Below are positions 34,771-43,361 of a DNA stretch of 64,000 bases, in pieces; position 1 is the first letter of the stretch; the number at the start of each line of letters is the position of its first letter. The notes under the pieces were generated by a model. The model ran no database searches and was not told the origin of the DNA. It worked only from the letters and a program-made list of their open reading frames with translations. The DNA comes from JACMNW01 sp963708425. Its GTDB lineage: Bacteria; Pseudomonadota; Alphaproteobacteria; Rhodobacterales; Rhodobacteraceae. The DNA is taken from contig OY970206.1 of assembly GCA_963708425.1 (NCBI GenBank), forward strand, positions 744,001-808,000, in the 5' to 3' direction. The position numbers and the translations under genes are program-made.

Positions 34771-34926
34771 CGCCGGACCCACGTCCGGGGCCATTGCTGA
34801 TGGCCAGACCCGAGTTTGACCATAACGGGAGAAAGGGACCAAGGGCATGGTCCCCACCCCGCCAGTTGGCCACAGGCCATAATCGGCGTTGCGGTGGTCA
34901 CTGTGCCATGGCCTTCATGTGAGAGA

Positions 34927-36264
34927 ATGAAAGACTGGTTACGTAAGCACCCCGAAGTGCGCACTATCCGTGTGGCTGCTGCAGACCTAAATGGTCAGGC
35001 GCGGGGCAAGCGGGTTCCGGCGCGATTTGCCGACAAGGTCGTGAAGGACGGAACGCGGTTTCCGTTTTCGGTTCTGAACCTTGATATCTGGGGCGAAGAT
35101 ATTGACGACAGCCCATTGGTGTTTGAACAGGGCGACGCCGATGGCATTCTGAAGCCTACCGAGCGTGGCTTCATGCCGATGCCGTGGCTGGAGGCACCGA
35201 CGGCGCTGCTGCCGATCTGGATGTTCCGCGAAAACGGTCTGCCCTACGAAGGCGACCCCCGCCATGCCCTGCGCGCTGTAGTGGACCGCTTCAAGGCCAA
35301 GGGCCTGACCCCGGTTTGCGCGATCGAGCTGGAATTTTTCTTAATCGACGATAGCGGCAAGACGTTGCAAGTGCCGCCATCACCGCGATCGGGCAAGCGG
35401 CGCAAGGCGGCGGAAACGCTGTCGATCCGGGCGCTGGATGCGTTCGATACCTTCTTCACCGATCTGTATGACGCCTGTGAAGCAATGGATATTCCGGCGG
35501 ATACTTCGACCTCTGAAACCGGCCTTGGCCAGTTTGAAGTGAACCTGATGCATTGCGACGACGCCCTGCGCGCCGCCGATGACGCCTGGCTGTTCAAGAT
35601 GCTGGTGAAGGGACTTGCCCGGCGGCACGGCTTTGCTGCAAGTTTCATGGCCAAACCCTACCCGGAATATTCTGGCTCGGGCCTGCATACGCATTTCTCG
35701 GTGCTGGATGACAAAGGCGACAACGTGTTTGACAGCGGAGGTCCGAAAGGCACCGCCCTCCTGCGAAATGCCGTGGCGGGATGTTTAAACGCGATGCACG
35801 ACAGCGCGCTGATCTTTGCGCCACATGCCAACAGCTATGAACGGCTCGTGCCCGGCAAACATGCTCCCACGGCAATATCTTGGGGGTTCGAAAACCGCAC
35901 CTCTGCCATTCGCATTCCTGCAGGCAACCCTTCGTCGCGCCGCATCGAGCACCGGGTGGCGGGCGGTGATGTGAACCCCTATCTTATGTTGGCGGCCATT
36001 TTGGGTGCAGCGCTTGACGGCATTGAAACCGGTGCCGAGCCACCGGCACCGATCACCGGCAATGCCTACGCGATCGAAGGTTTGCCACATATCCCCGAAA
36101 GCTGGGAAGCGGCGATTGATGCGTTCGAAGGCAGCTCTATCGTGCCGCGCTTCCTTCACCCGGAGCTGATCCGCAATCTGGTGCTGACCAAACGGCAAGA
36201 ATTGCACTACATCGCGGAACTTAGCCCAAGTGAACAGGTCGAGTTGTACCTCGACACGGTTTGA
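34927..36264 (+). CDS. Glutamine-synthetase-like ligase, gamma-glutamyl-amine synthetase type
   Basis: ATP-dependent ligase of the GS family, 445 residues, PuuA-like: joins glutamate to an amine to start the gamma-glutamylated degradation route. Seen: EVRTIRVAAADLNGQARGKR, CAIELEFFLID (metal-binding Glu), SETGLGQFEVNL, SGSGLHTHFSV (His ligand) and NRTSAIRIPAG. The adenylylation Tyr loop of true glutamine synthetase is absent. GAGAGA precedes the ATG; a longer frame upstream has no support. One of two such ligases here, 39% or so alike by eye (not computed), which suggests two substrates or a hetero-oligomer. Confidence 0.87.
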   Translation: MKDWLRKHPEVRTIRVAAADLNGQARGKRVPARFADKVVKDGTRFPFSVLNLDIWGEDIDDSPLVFEQGDADGILKPTERGFMPMPWLEAPTALLPIWMFRENGLPYEGDPRHALRAVVDRFKAKGLTPVCAIELEFFLIDDSGKTLQVPPSPRSGKRRKAAETLSIRALDAFDTFFTDLYDACEAMDIPADTSTSETGLGQFEVNLMHCDDALRAADDAWLFKMLVKGLARRHGFAASFMAKPYPEYSGSGLHTHFSVLDDKGDNVFDSGGPKGTALLRNAVAGCLNAMHDSALIFAPHANSYERLVPGKHAPTAISWGFENRTSAIRIPAGNPSSRRIEHRVAGGDVNPYLMLAAILGAALDGIETGAEPPAPITGNAYAIEGLPHIPESWEAAIDAFEGSSIVPRFLHPELIRNLVLTKRQELHYIAELSPSEQVELYLDTV

Positions 36265-36333
36265 TCATCAGCATCCCCCTTGCCGCATGGGGGATGCGAG
36301 ACTAGCCTTTGATTTCGTAGCAATGGATGTTTC

Positions 36334-37041
36334 ATGCACATCGGCATTTTGCAGACTGGCCTTGCCCCAGACGCCTTGGCGGCAGATCACGGCGATTACC
36401 CCGATATGTTTGCCAAGCTGTTGGCGGGGCATGGCTTTACTTTTCATACTTACCGAGTGGTCGAGATGGAATTTCCGGCCTCTGTCCACGATGCCGACGG
36501 TTGGCTTTTGACAGGATCGCGCCACGGCACTTATGAAGATCACCCCTTCATCGCGCCTCTCGAAGACTTTATTCGCAAGTCCTATGCGGCAGCGGTGCCG
36601 TTAGTCGGGGTTTGCTTTGGACATCAGATCATCGCACAAGCGCTAGGCGGCAAGGTTGAACGGTTCAAAGGTGGCTGGTCAGTGGGTGCCACCGACTATG
36701 ATTTTGGCACTGAAACGCTGAAACTGAACGCTTGGCATCGTGATCAGGTGACCAAATTGCCGAAGGATGCGAAGGTCATCGCTTCCAATGATTTCTGTGC
36801 AAATGCCGCTCTCGTCTACAATGATCGTGCCTTCACAGTGCAGGCGCATCCAGAGTATGGCCCTGATTTCATTGATGGCCTGATAAAGACCCGCGGCAAA
36901 GGTGTGGTGCCCGATGGTCTGATGGCAACAGCGGCAAAGCGCTTTGATGAGCCTTTGGACAATGCCACCGTTGCGGATCGCATCGCCAGTTTCTTCAAGC
37001 AGCCACGGGGCGATGCCTCTGCGGCGAAACCAAGAGTGTGA
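36334..37041 (+). CDS. Class I glutamine amidotransferase-like hydrolase
   Basis: 235-residue class I GATase fold. Nucleophile Cys in VGVCFGHQIIAQALGG (about 91-106), His in VQAHPEYGPDF (about 169-179). Between two gamma-glutamyl-amine ligases it most likely removes the gamma-glutamyl group, as PuuD does with gamma-glutamyl-GABA, although its sequence is closer to the GMP-synthase-like GATase group than to the peptidase C26 of PuuD. N-terminal MHIGILQTGLAPDALAADHGDYP is typical of that group. Three bases separate it from the next ligase gene, so the transcript is shared. Confidence 0.85.
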   Translation: MHIGILQTGLAPDALAADHGDYPDMFAKLLAGHGFTFHTYRVVEMEFPASVHDADGWLLTGSRHGTYEDHPFIAPLEDFIRKSYAAAVPLVGVCFGHQIIAQALGGKVERFKGGWSVGATDYDFGTETLKLNAWHRDQVTKLPKDAKVIASNDFCANAALVYNDRAFTVQAHPEYGPDFIDGLIKTRGKGVVPDGLMATAAKRFDEPLDNATVADRIASFFKQPRGDASAAKPRV

Positions 37042-37044
37042 CCC

Positions 37045-38400
37045 ATGGTCGATTGGATCAATAAACTGCCAGAAGCCGCCCGCGACTATATTGCCGGGCG
37101 CCGTGTAGACGAAGTGGAGTGTGTCACCGCCGATATTGCTGGGGTTGCACGTGGCAAGGCGATGCCTGCCGCAAAGTTCGCACATCAGGCGAATTACTTC
37201 CTGCCAAACTCGATTTTTTTGCAAACCATTACTGGCGAATGGGCCGACAACCCATTCGACGCTTTCACCGAGCCAGACATGATCATGGTGCCAGATTTCT
37301 CTACCGCCACGGCAGCACCTTGGACGGCGGACGTTACGCTTCAGGTTATTCATGATGCGATGAACCAAGATGGCACGCCGGTGGCCTATTCGCCGCGCAA
37401 CGTGCTGCGCCGCATCGTGCAACTGTATAACGATCAGGGCTGGACGCCTGTCGTGGCTCCGGAGATGGAGTTTTTCCTGACAGCACGCAACATCGACCCT
37501 AATATGCCAGTCGAGCCGCCAATGGGCCGGTCAGGCCGCAAGGCTGCTGGCAAGCAGGCCTACTCGCTGTCGGCCATTGACGAATACGGCAAGGTCATCG
37601 ACGACATCTACGACTTTGCCGAAGCGCAGGGGCTGGAAATTGACGGCATCTTGCAAGAAGGCGGTGCTGGCCAGATCGAGTTGAACCTGGCACACGGCGA
37701 GCCGGTGCGATTGGCAGACGATGTGTTCTTTTTCAAACGCCTGATCCGCGAGGCCGCGCTGCGGCATGATTGCTTTGCCACCTTCATGGCCAAACCGATT
37801 GGCGGCGAGCCGGGATCGGCTATGCACATTCATACCTCGGTCGTGGATAGCAAAACCGGCAAGAACGTGTTCGCCGACAAAAAGGGGGGCGAGACGGAAG
37901 CGTTTCTTCACTTCATCGCGGGGATGCAGAACCACCTTAGCGGGGCGGTTGCTGTGCTGGCACCGTACGTCAATTCCTATCGTCGCTACGTTCCTGATTT
38001 TGCAGCGCCGATCAACCTGGAATGGGGGCGCGATAACCGGACCACTGGCCTGCGCATTCCGATATCGTCACCGGCCGCGCGCAGGGTTGAAAACCGACTG
38101 CCAGGCATGGATTGCAACCCCTATTTAGGTATCGCTGCGACACTTGCCTGTGGCTATCTTGGCCTGATGGAAAAGAAACAGCCGCGGCCTGAATTCAAGA
38201 GCAACGCCTATATCGACGGCGACGATATTCCTACGACTATGGGCGATGGGCTGGACCGGTTGGAAGACGACAAGGCCCTCTGGGAAGTTTTGGGAACCGA
38301 GTTCTGTCAAGTCTACGATTCCGTAAAGCGCAATGAATACAAAGAATTTCTTCAGGTGATCAGCCCTTGGGAACGTGAACATCTGCTTTTGAACGTATGA
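37045..38400 (+). CDS. puuA: Second glutamine-synthetase-like ligase (PuuA type)
   Basis: 451 residues. VECVTADIAGVARGKAMPA, PEMEFFLTARN (metal Glu), GGAGQIELNLAHG, GSAMHIHTSV and NRTTGLRIPISS mark the gamma-glutamylputrescine synthetase family. It is the closer of the two to PuuA in its SWG-like NLEWGRDNRT region. Its stop overlaps the oxidase start by four bases (ATGA), so ligase and oxidase are coupled, as expected if the oxidase acts on the ligase product. Confidence 0.88.
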   Translation: MVDWINKLPEAARDYIAGRRVDEVECVTADIAGVARGKAMPAAKFAHQANYFLPNSIFLQTITGEWADNPFDAFTEPDMIMVPDFSTATAAPWTADVTLQVIHDAMNQDGTPVAYSPRNVLRRIVQLYNDQGWTPVVAPEMEFFLTARNIDPNMPVEPPMGRSGRKAAGKQAYSLSAIDEYGKVIDDIYDFAEAQGLEIDGILQEGGAGQIELNLAHGEPVRLADDVFFFKRLIREAALRHDCFATFMAKPIGGEPGSAMHIHTSVVDSKTGKNVFADKKGGETEAFLHFIAGMQNHLSGAVAVLAPYVNSYRRYVPDFAAPINLEWGRDNRTTGLRIPISSPAARRVENRLPGMDCNPYLGIAATLACGYLGLMEKKQPRPEFKSNAYIDGDDIPTTMGDGLDRLEDDKALWEVLGTEFCQVYDSVKRNEYKEFLQVISPWEREHLLLNV

Positions 38401-39698
38401 ACTTGCTGCACGCCAACGACAAGGCCGGGCAATATCCGGCCTCTTATTACGCCGCGACGGCAACGCCGCTGGCACCCTTTCCGATGTTCAAAGGCCAGTC
38501 TCGCGCCGATGTTTGCATTGTTGGGGGCGGCTATACCGGGCTTTCCGCAGCGTTGCATTTGGCCGAGCGGGGCTATGAGGTGGTGCTGCTAGAAGCACAC
38601 CGGGTGGGCTTTGGCGCATCGGGGCGCAATGGCGGGCAAGTGGCGTCCGGCCAACGCCGCGATCAAGATGAACTGGAGCGCATGGCGGGGCGCCACACGG
38701 CGCGTAAGCTGTGGGATATGGCGCAAGACGCCAATGCCTTGGTGCGCAGCCTGATTGCGCAGCACGCCATGCCGGTAACCTACCGCCCCGGTATTGCCCA
38801 CGCCTGTTGGACCGATGCGGAAATGCGCCACGCCCATGCTTACGGCGAAAAGATGAGCCGGGAGTACGGCTATGACAAGATCGAGCCGTTGGACCGCACG
38901 GGCATCCACAGCCTGATCGGATCGCCGGTTTATCGAGGTGGCGATTTAGATCACGGTGCGGGTCATCTGCACCCGCTAAACTATGCCATTGGTCTGGCGG
39001 CGGCAGCGTCAAAGGCAGGTGCTCGTATTTACGAGAAATCTGAGGTTCACCACATTGACTATGGCCCCAAGCCGATCGTCCGCACCAATACGGGGGCCGT
39101 TGCCTGCGACTACTTAATCCTTGCGGGCAACGGCTATCTTGGCGGCCTAAACCGCAAGGTGGCCGCCCGGGTAATGCCAATCAACAACTTCATGATTGCC
39201 ACCGAGCCCCTTGGGGACCACGCGAAAGATATCCTGTCGCAGCCAATTGCGGCGGCGGATACGAAGTTCGTGGTCAACTACTGGCGGCTGTCGGATGATA
39301 ACCGGCTGCTGTACGGCGGGGCGGAAAGTTACGGCTACCGCTTTCCCGACATCGTCCGCGCGGTCACAAAGCCGATGCTACGGGTCTATCCGCAACTGCG
39401 CGGCGTGAAGATCGACTATGCGTGGGGCGGCACGTTGGCCATCACGACCAATCGGATGCCGTGTTTCGCCAGGCCTGCGGCAAATACGCTGTCGGCTTCA
39501 GGTTATTCGGGCAACGGTGTGGCTATGGCCACCATGGCTGGCAAGGTGATGGCCGAAGCCATCGCCGGGCAGGCCGAACGGTTTGATGTACTGGCAGATC
39601 TGCCGCAGATGAACTTTCCCGGCGGCATAGCGATGCGCTGGCCCCTGCTGGTGCTTGCGATGACCTGGTATTCGTTGCGAGACAGGCTCGGTCACTAG
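38397..39698 (+). CDS. puuB: Gamma-glutamylputrescine oxidase-like FAD oxidoreductase
   Basis: FAD-dependent amine oxidase of the DAO family, 433 residues, PuuB-like: oxidises the free amino end of the gamma-glutamyl-amine to an aldehyde. Rossmann motif VCIVGGGYTGLSAALHLAERG (about 38-55), then GFGASGRNGGQVASGQR (FAD contact), and C-terminal SASGYSGNGVAMATMAGK. It closes the operon. The aldehyde dehydrogenase (PuuC) and transaminase normally needed next are not in the window. Confidence 0.88.
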   Translation: MNLLHANDKAGQYPASYYAATATPLAPFPMFKGQSRADVCIVGGGYTGLSAALHLAERGYEVVLLEAHRVGFGASGRNGGQVASGQRRDQDELERMAGRHTARKLWDMAQDANALVRSLIAQHAMPVTYRPGIAHACWTDAEMRHAHAYGEKMSREYGYDKIEPLDRTGIHSLIGSPVYRGGDLDHGAGHLHPLNYAIGLAAAASKAGARIYEKSEVHHIDYGPKPIVRTNTGAVACDYLILAGNGYLGGLNRKVAARVMPINNFMIATEPLGDHAKDILSQPIAAADTKFVVNYWRLSDDNRLLYGGAESYGYRFPDIVRAVTKPMLRVYPQLRGVKIDYAWGGTLAITTNRMPCFARPAANTLSASGYSGNGVAMATMAGKVMAEAIAGQAERFDVLADLPQMNFPGGIAMRWPLLVLAMTWYSLRDRLGH

Positions 39699-39865
39699 CG
39701 ACAGGTGCCATTTCCTTGTGATAGTGCGTCGAAGCAGCACGCGCTCAGTAGCTGCCATTTAGGCAAGATCTTGCGTGTAGCCGACCCTTCGGCATCTTGT
39801 CACTGGCAAAGCCCGGCGCAGGCATGTACATATTTTCCGAATATCAGTTTCAGGAAAGCCGCGAA

Positions 39866-41098
39866 ATGTCATTGGATGAAGCTGCTGCCAAACCCGCCCT
39901 AGCCCCAAATGTCTATGATGCCGAGCCGATCCCTGATGCGGCGCGTGCGGCGATTGATGCGATGCTGGGCACAGGTGATCTGTTTCGTTACACCGCCGCA
40001 GAAGGTGCCCCGGTCGCGTTGTTGGAAGCTGAATTCGCAGCCCTTATGGGGTCAAAATATGCGCTGGCGGTTTCGTCATGTTCGGCAGCCCTTTTCCTTG
40101 CGCTGAAAGCGCTTGATCTGCCGCGCGGAGCCAAGGTCTTGATCCCTGCGTTCACGTTTGCGGCGGTACCTTCTGCCGTGGTCCACGCCGATTGCGAGCC
40201 TGTTTTGGTCGAGGTTGGCACCAACTATCGCGTCGATCTGGCAGATTTTGCGGCAAAGCTGGATGACAGTATCTGCGCGGTCCTGATCAGCCATATGCGC
40301 GGCCATACCTCTGACATGGATGCGATCTTGGTGCTGTGCGGTGCGCGCGGCGTGCCAGTGATCGAAGACGCTGCGCATTCGCTTGGGACCACTTGGGGCG
40401 GACGCAATATCGGCACCATCGGCAAAATCGGCTGCTTCAGCTTTCAATCCTACAAGCTGGTGAATGCTGGTGAGGGCGGCATTCTGATAACCGACGACCC
40501 TGAATTGGCGGCGCGCTGCATAATCATGTCTGGCGCTTATGAGCAGAACTGGAAGAAGCACCCAGGCCTGCAAAATAGCTTTGGTCACTGGCAAAACCGC
40601 TTACCGCTGTACAACATGCGGATGCAGAATCTATCCGCTGCAGTAATCAGGCCCCAACTGGCGGAAATCGGGCGGCGTGTGGCGCAGGGGCGCGCGAACC
40701 ATGATCATGTGGCAGGCCTGTTGAACAAATGCGCGTGGCTTGACGTGCCGCCACCGCTGGGTCCTGAGAACCGCGCGCCGGATTCCATCCAGTTCAATCT
40801 GGTCGGCGGATGGTCTGACAACCAAGCCCTTGCCTTCCAGGCGCAGGCCAAAAATCTGGGGGTGTCAGTTCAGGTCTTTGGGCTAAGCGAAGGCAATGCC
40901 AGGGCGTTTTGGAATTGGCAGTTTCTCGGGGAAATACCAGAGCAGCCACAAACACGCGCGATGCTGATGCGAGCCTGCGATGTGCGCTTGCCAACTCGGC
41001 TTGCGACGGCCGATCTTGATTTCATCGCCTCGGCTTTGGTGGCCGCAGCAGAAGATGTTACGGCCCCGCCGCTACAGTACGCGAAACGCGCCGTTTAG
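39866..41098 (+). CDS. DegT/DnrJ/EryC1/StrS-family aminotransferase
   Basis: PLP enzyme of 410 residues from the sugar-aminotransferase family. Internal aldimine Lys in CFSFQSYKLVNAGEGG; substrate loop SSCSAALFLALKALDL; VIEDAAHSLGTTWGG holds the PLP-contacting Asp. Family members usually aminate nucleotide 4-keto or 3-keto sugars, but no such cluster is here. AGGAAA lies nine bases before the chosen ATG. It overlaps the 3' end of the convergent LysR gene by 27 bp. The upstream 165 bp hold no gene. Role unknown; linkage to the amine operon could be coincidental. Confidence 0.85.
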   Translation: MSLDEAAAKPALAPNVYDAEPIPDAARAAIDAMLGTGDLFRYTAAEGAPVALLEAEFAALMGSKYALAVSSCSAALFLALKALDLPRGAKVLIPAFTFAAVPSAVVHADCEPVLVEVGTNYRVDLADFAAKLDDSICAVLISHMRGHTSDMDAILVLCGARGVPVIEDAAHSLGTTWGGRNIGTIGKIGCFSFQSYKLVNAGEGGILITDDPELAARCIIMSGAYEQNWKKHPGLQNSFGHWQNRLPLYNMRMQNLSAAVIRPQLAEIGRRVAQGRANHDHVAGLLNKCAWLDVPPPLGPENRAPDSIQFNLVGGWSDNQALAFQAQAKNLGVSVQVFGLSEGNARAFWNWQFLGEIPEQPQTRAMLMRACDVRLPTRLATADLDFIASALVAAAEDVTAPPLQYAKRAV

Positions 41099-42049
41099 CC
41101 AAGGCATCGCGGCAATCGACGGCCCCACGACACATGCTTGCAACAGATCCCGGAGGTTTGCTGCAACCTGTTTGGGCATGTCGCGCAGGACACCGGCGCG
41201 CGCTGACAGTGAAATGCGACGTTCTAATGAGGCGAAGGGCATAGCCATAACCTCAATCGCCGGGTGCAAAGGTTGGGCCGCCTGCACACCAAGCGGTGTA
41301 AGGATGGTCCAGCCCGTTCCGGCAGCGACCATCGCCAAGATCGCTGAATAACTATCCAGTTCAAAGCGATGCGCTAGTCGTAGGTTCTGCCGCGCGAGAT
41401 GTGTCGCGATGAGCCGCCCCATGTGATGGCGCGCCGAATACTGAATAAGTGGCAGCGCCAGCAACTGTGCGGCGACGTCGTCGCCGCGACTTATCGCACC
41501 TACTGGGGCCACAACGACAAAGGGCTCCACCAGCAGGGGATGCACTTCGATCCAGTCTGCATCGGCGCCAAGTTCCGTGCCCGTGTCAGCGGCAACCACG
41601 ATGTCCAGCGCGCGTGCCTCCAGCTGATCCAACAGGCGATGGCTGGCCCCGGTTTCAAGCAGAAACCTGCACCCGCGTAGGCCGGTTGACAGGGCGGTCA
41701 GCAGGCGCGGGGTCACCTCGGCATCGAAGTCCTCTATCATGCCAAGGCGCAGGGTGGTCAGACCCGACATATCGGCAATAGCCAATTCTGCCCGCGCCTC
41801 GGCTGCCGAATTCACGATTGTCTGGGCATGCTTGCGGAACATCGCCCCAGCAGGGGTGATCCGCATTGGCCGCGCAGACCGATCTAGCAACACCGCACCA
41901 AGGGCAGCCTCAAGACCGGAAAGTTGTTGGCTTACGGCAGAAGGGCTTGCCCCCAAACGCCGGGCAGCTGCGGATACTGCCCCCTCTTCGGCGGCAGCCA
42001 AAAACACTTCGATCCCCCAAAGCGTGATGCGGCCGTCTTGATCCGCCAT
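41072..42049 (-). CDS. LysR-family transcriptional regulator
   Basis: 325-residue LysR regulator: N-terminal winged HTH (WGIEVFLAAAEEGAVSAAARRLGASPSAVSQQLSGLE split around residues 11-49), hinge helix, then a periplasmic-binding-type effector domain (LRLGMIEDFDAEVTPRLL). It is the only LysR regulator in the window. Not divergently placed against a target: its 3' end overlaps the DegT gene and its start is 24 bp from phaR on the same strand, so its targets cannot be guessed from position. Confidence 0.92.
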   Translation of the reverse strand: MADQDGRITLWGIEVFLAAAEEGAVSAAARRLGASPSAVSQQLSGLEAALGAVLLDRSARPMRITPAGAMFRKHAQTIVNSAAEARAELAIADMSGLTTLRLGMIEDFDAEVTPRLLTALSTGLRGCRFLLETGASHRLLDQLEARALDIVVAADTGTELGADADWIEVHPLLVEPFVVVAPVGAISRGDDVAAQLLALPLIQYSARHHMGRLIATHLARQNLRLAHRFELDSYSAILAMVAAGTGWTILTPLGVQAAQPLHPAIEVMAMPFASLERRISLSARAGVLRDMPKQVAANLRDLLQACVVGPSIAAMPWLNGAFRVL

Positions 42050-42073
42050 GGCGCGCCTCCGGCGTTTGTCAGA

Positions 42074-42631
42074 TCAAAGCTTCGATAGCTTTTTCTGCAG
42101 CTCTTCGAGTTGTTTCTTGATGGCCGCAATTTCATCGCTTGAAGGCGGTGCGTCAGGCGCTTCAGGGCCTGGGCCCGATGCCCCCCAGCCAGGCATCTTG
42201 CCCAGCATGGTTTTCATGAATGCCTCTTGTTGTTTGCGCATCGCATCGAACCCCGGCATCGCCGCCAGCGGGTTTGGAATGCCACCCAGATTTTCGATGA
42301 TCTTGCTTTGGCCTTCGCGCAGCATGTCAAACGATGCCGCCAAAAACTGTGGCACGACGGATTGCACGTTCGTGGTGTAGCTGCGCACGAGGTCGGTCAA
42401 CACATTGATCGGCAGGACGTTCTCGCCCTTGCTTTCATGTTCCGCCACAATCTGCAAAAGGTACTGCCGCGTCAGATCATCGCCGGATTTCAGATCAATG
42501 ATTTGCACTTCGCGACCAGCGCGGATGAAGCCGGCAATATCTTCCAGCGTCACATAATCCGAGGTCTCGGTGTTATACAGCCGTCGGCTTGCATAACGCT
42601 TGATCAATAGCGGCTTGTCTGTCTCGGCCAT
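42074..42631 (-). CDS. phaR: Polyhydroxyalkanoate synthesis repressor PhaR
   Basis: Repressor that binds DNA and PHA polymer and releases phasin genes when granules form. 185 residues: LLIKRYASRRLYNTETSDYVTLEDIA is the PHB/PHA accumulation regulator DNA-binding domain (about 8-33), followed by LPINVLTDLVRSYTTNVQS (PHB domain). The C-terminal part ends in Pro/Gly-rich linker and a coiled coil (IAAIKKQLEELQKKLSKL). Located downstream of phaP and separated from it by a terminator. Its probable sites are in front of phaP. Confidence 0.96.
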   Translation of the reverse strand: MAETDKPLLIKRYASRRLYNTETSDYVTLEDIAGFIRAGREVQIIDLKSGDDLTRQYLLQIVAEHESKGENVLPINVLTDLVRSYTTNVQSVVPQFLAASFDMLREGQSKIIENLGGIPNPLAAMPGFDAMRKQQEAFMKTMLGKMPGWGASGPGPEAPDAPPSSDEIAAIKKQLEELQKKLSKL

Positions 42632-42683
42632 TGGTCATGCCCCCCTGATTGTTGCAGTGCAGAATAAGTCTAAGCCAGTGCAG

Positions 42684-42716
42684 CACAAAAAGAAAGGGCG
42701 GGCACAAGGCCCGCCC
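42684..42716 (-). terminator. Rho-independent terminator after phaP
   Basis: On the minus strand GGGCGGGC-CTTGT-GCCCGCCC followed by TTTCTTTTTGTG: eight-base-pair stem and T-rich tail, about 50 bp after the phaP stop. It separates the abundant phasin transcript from phaR. Confidence 0.88.
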
Positions 42717-42764
42717 AACGCATGTCCCCAACAGGGAGGAAGGAGGATACGCGAACTCGTCAGA

Positions 42765-43217
42765 TCACTTTGCTGCGACTGCAGCAGCTTTCTTTGCAAC
42801 GGTGGTCACGTCTGCAGTTGCTTTTTTCACAGCAGCAGTTGCGTCTTCCGACAGATCTTTGCCAGCAGCCAGCATCAGCTCAACAGTTTCCATCTGCACT
42901 TTTTTCGCGATTTCAGCGAAAGCAGCCATATGCTCGGAAGCCATTTCAGCAGCAGCCGATGCGAAATCAGTTGCGGATTTGGTGTAATCGGTTGGTTCAG
43001 CCTTGGCCTTTGCAACATCGCCAAGCTTGGCAATGGTGTCTTTTGCCCATTTGCTGGTGATTTCGGTCGACTTTTCAGCCGCTTCCAGCGCCACTTTCGA
43101 CATTTTCTCGGCCATAGCAGCCTGAGTTTTGAATGCGTTCTGGATGGAAGACGTGTCAACCGGGAACGAGGCCATCATGTCTTGCATAACTTTGCCGAAG
43201 TCTTGTGTCTTGGTCAT
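42765..43217 (-). CDS. phaP: Phasin, PHA granule-associated protein
   Basis: Small helical amphipathic protein that coats polyhydroxyalkanoate granules. 150 residues, rich in Ala, Lys and Met: MTKTQDFGKVMQDMMASF, then heptad-like helices (AAMAEKMSKVALEAAEKST) and an Ala/Lys-rich tail (TTVAKKAAAVAAK). AGGAGCAAGTTAC precedes the ATG. Two PhaR-type operator sequences lie 57 and 87 bp upstream. Between phaC and phaR, in the order common in Rhodobacterales. Confidence 0.93.
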   Translation of the reverse strand: MTKTQDFGKVMQDMMASFPVDTSSIQNAFKTQAAMAEKMSKVALEAAEKSTEITSKWAKDTIAKLGDVAKAKAEPTDYTKSATDFASAAAEMASEHMAAFAEIAKKVQMETVELMLAAGKDLSEDATAAVKKATADVTTVAKKAAAVAAK

Positions 43218-43273
43218 TGTAACTTGCTCCTAAATGCTGGGCCCCTGCCCGCTTTCGATTACAGGAATATAGA

Positions 43274-43314
43274 TGCTGCACCGCAGCAATTCAAGTGTTT
43301 TTTCTGCGCCGCAG
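43274..43314. promoter_or_regulatory. Twin PhaR operators upstream of phaP
   Basis: Two perfect copies of CTGC-N3-GCAG: TGCTGC-ACC-GCAGCA at 43274-43288 and CTGC-GCC-GCAG at 43304-43314. This is the form reported for PhaR of Paracoccus denitrificans (CTGC-N3/4-GCAG). Their spacing of about 28 bp in the promoter gap of phaP fits repression of phasin until PhaR binds polymer. Location supports it; binding is not shown. Confidence 0.75.
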
Positions 43315-43361
43315 CGTAAAATTGGCAGATTTCAGCTGACGCCCGGAATCCTTACGCCAGA

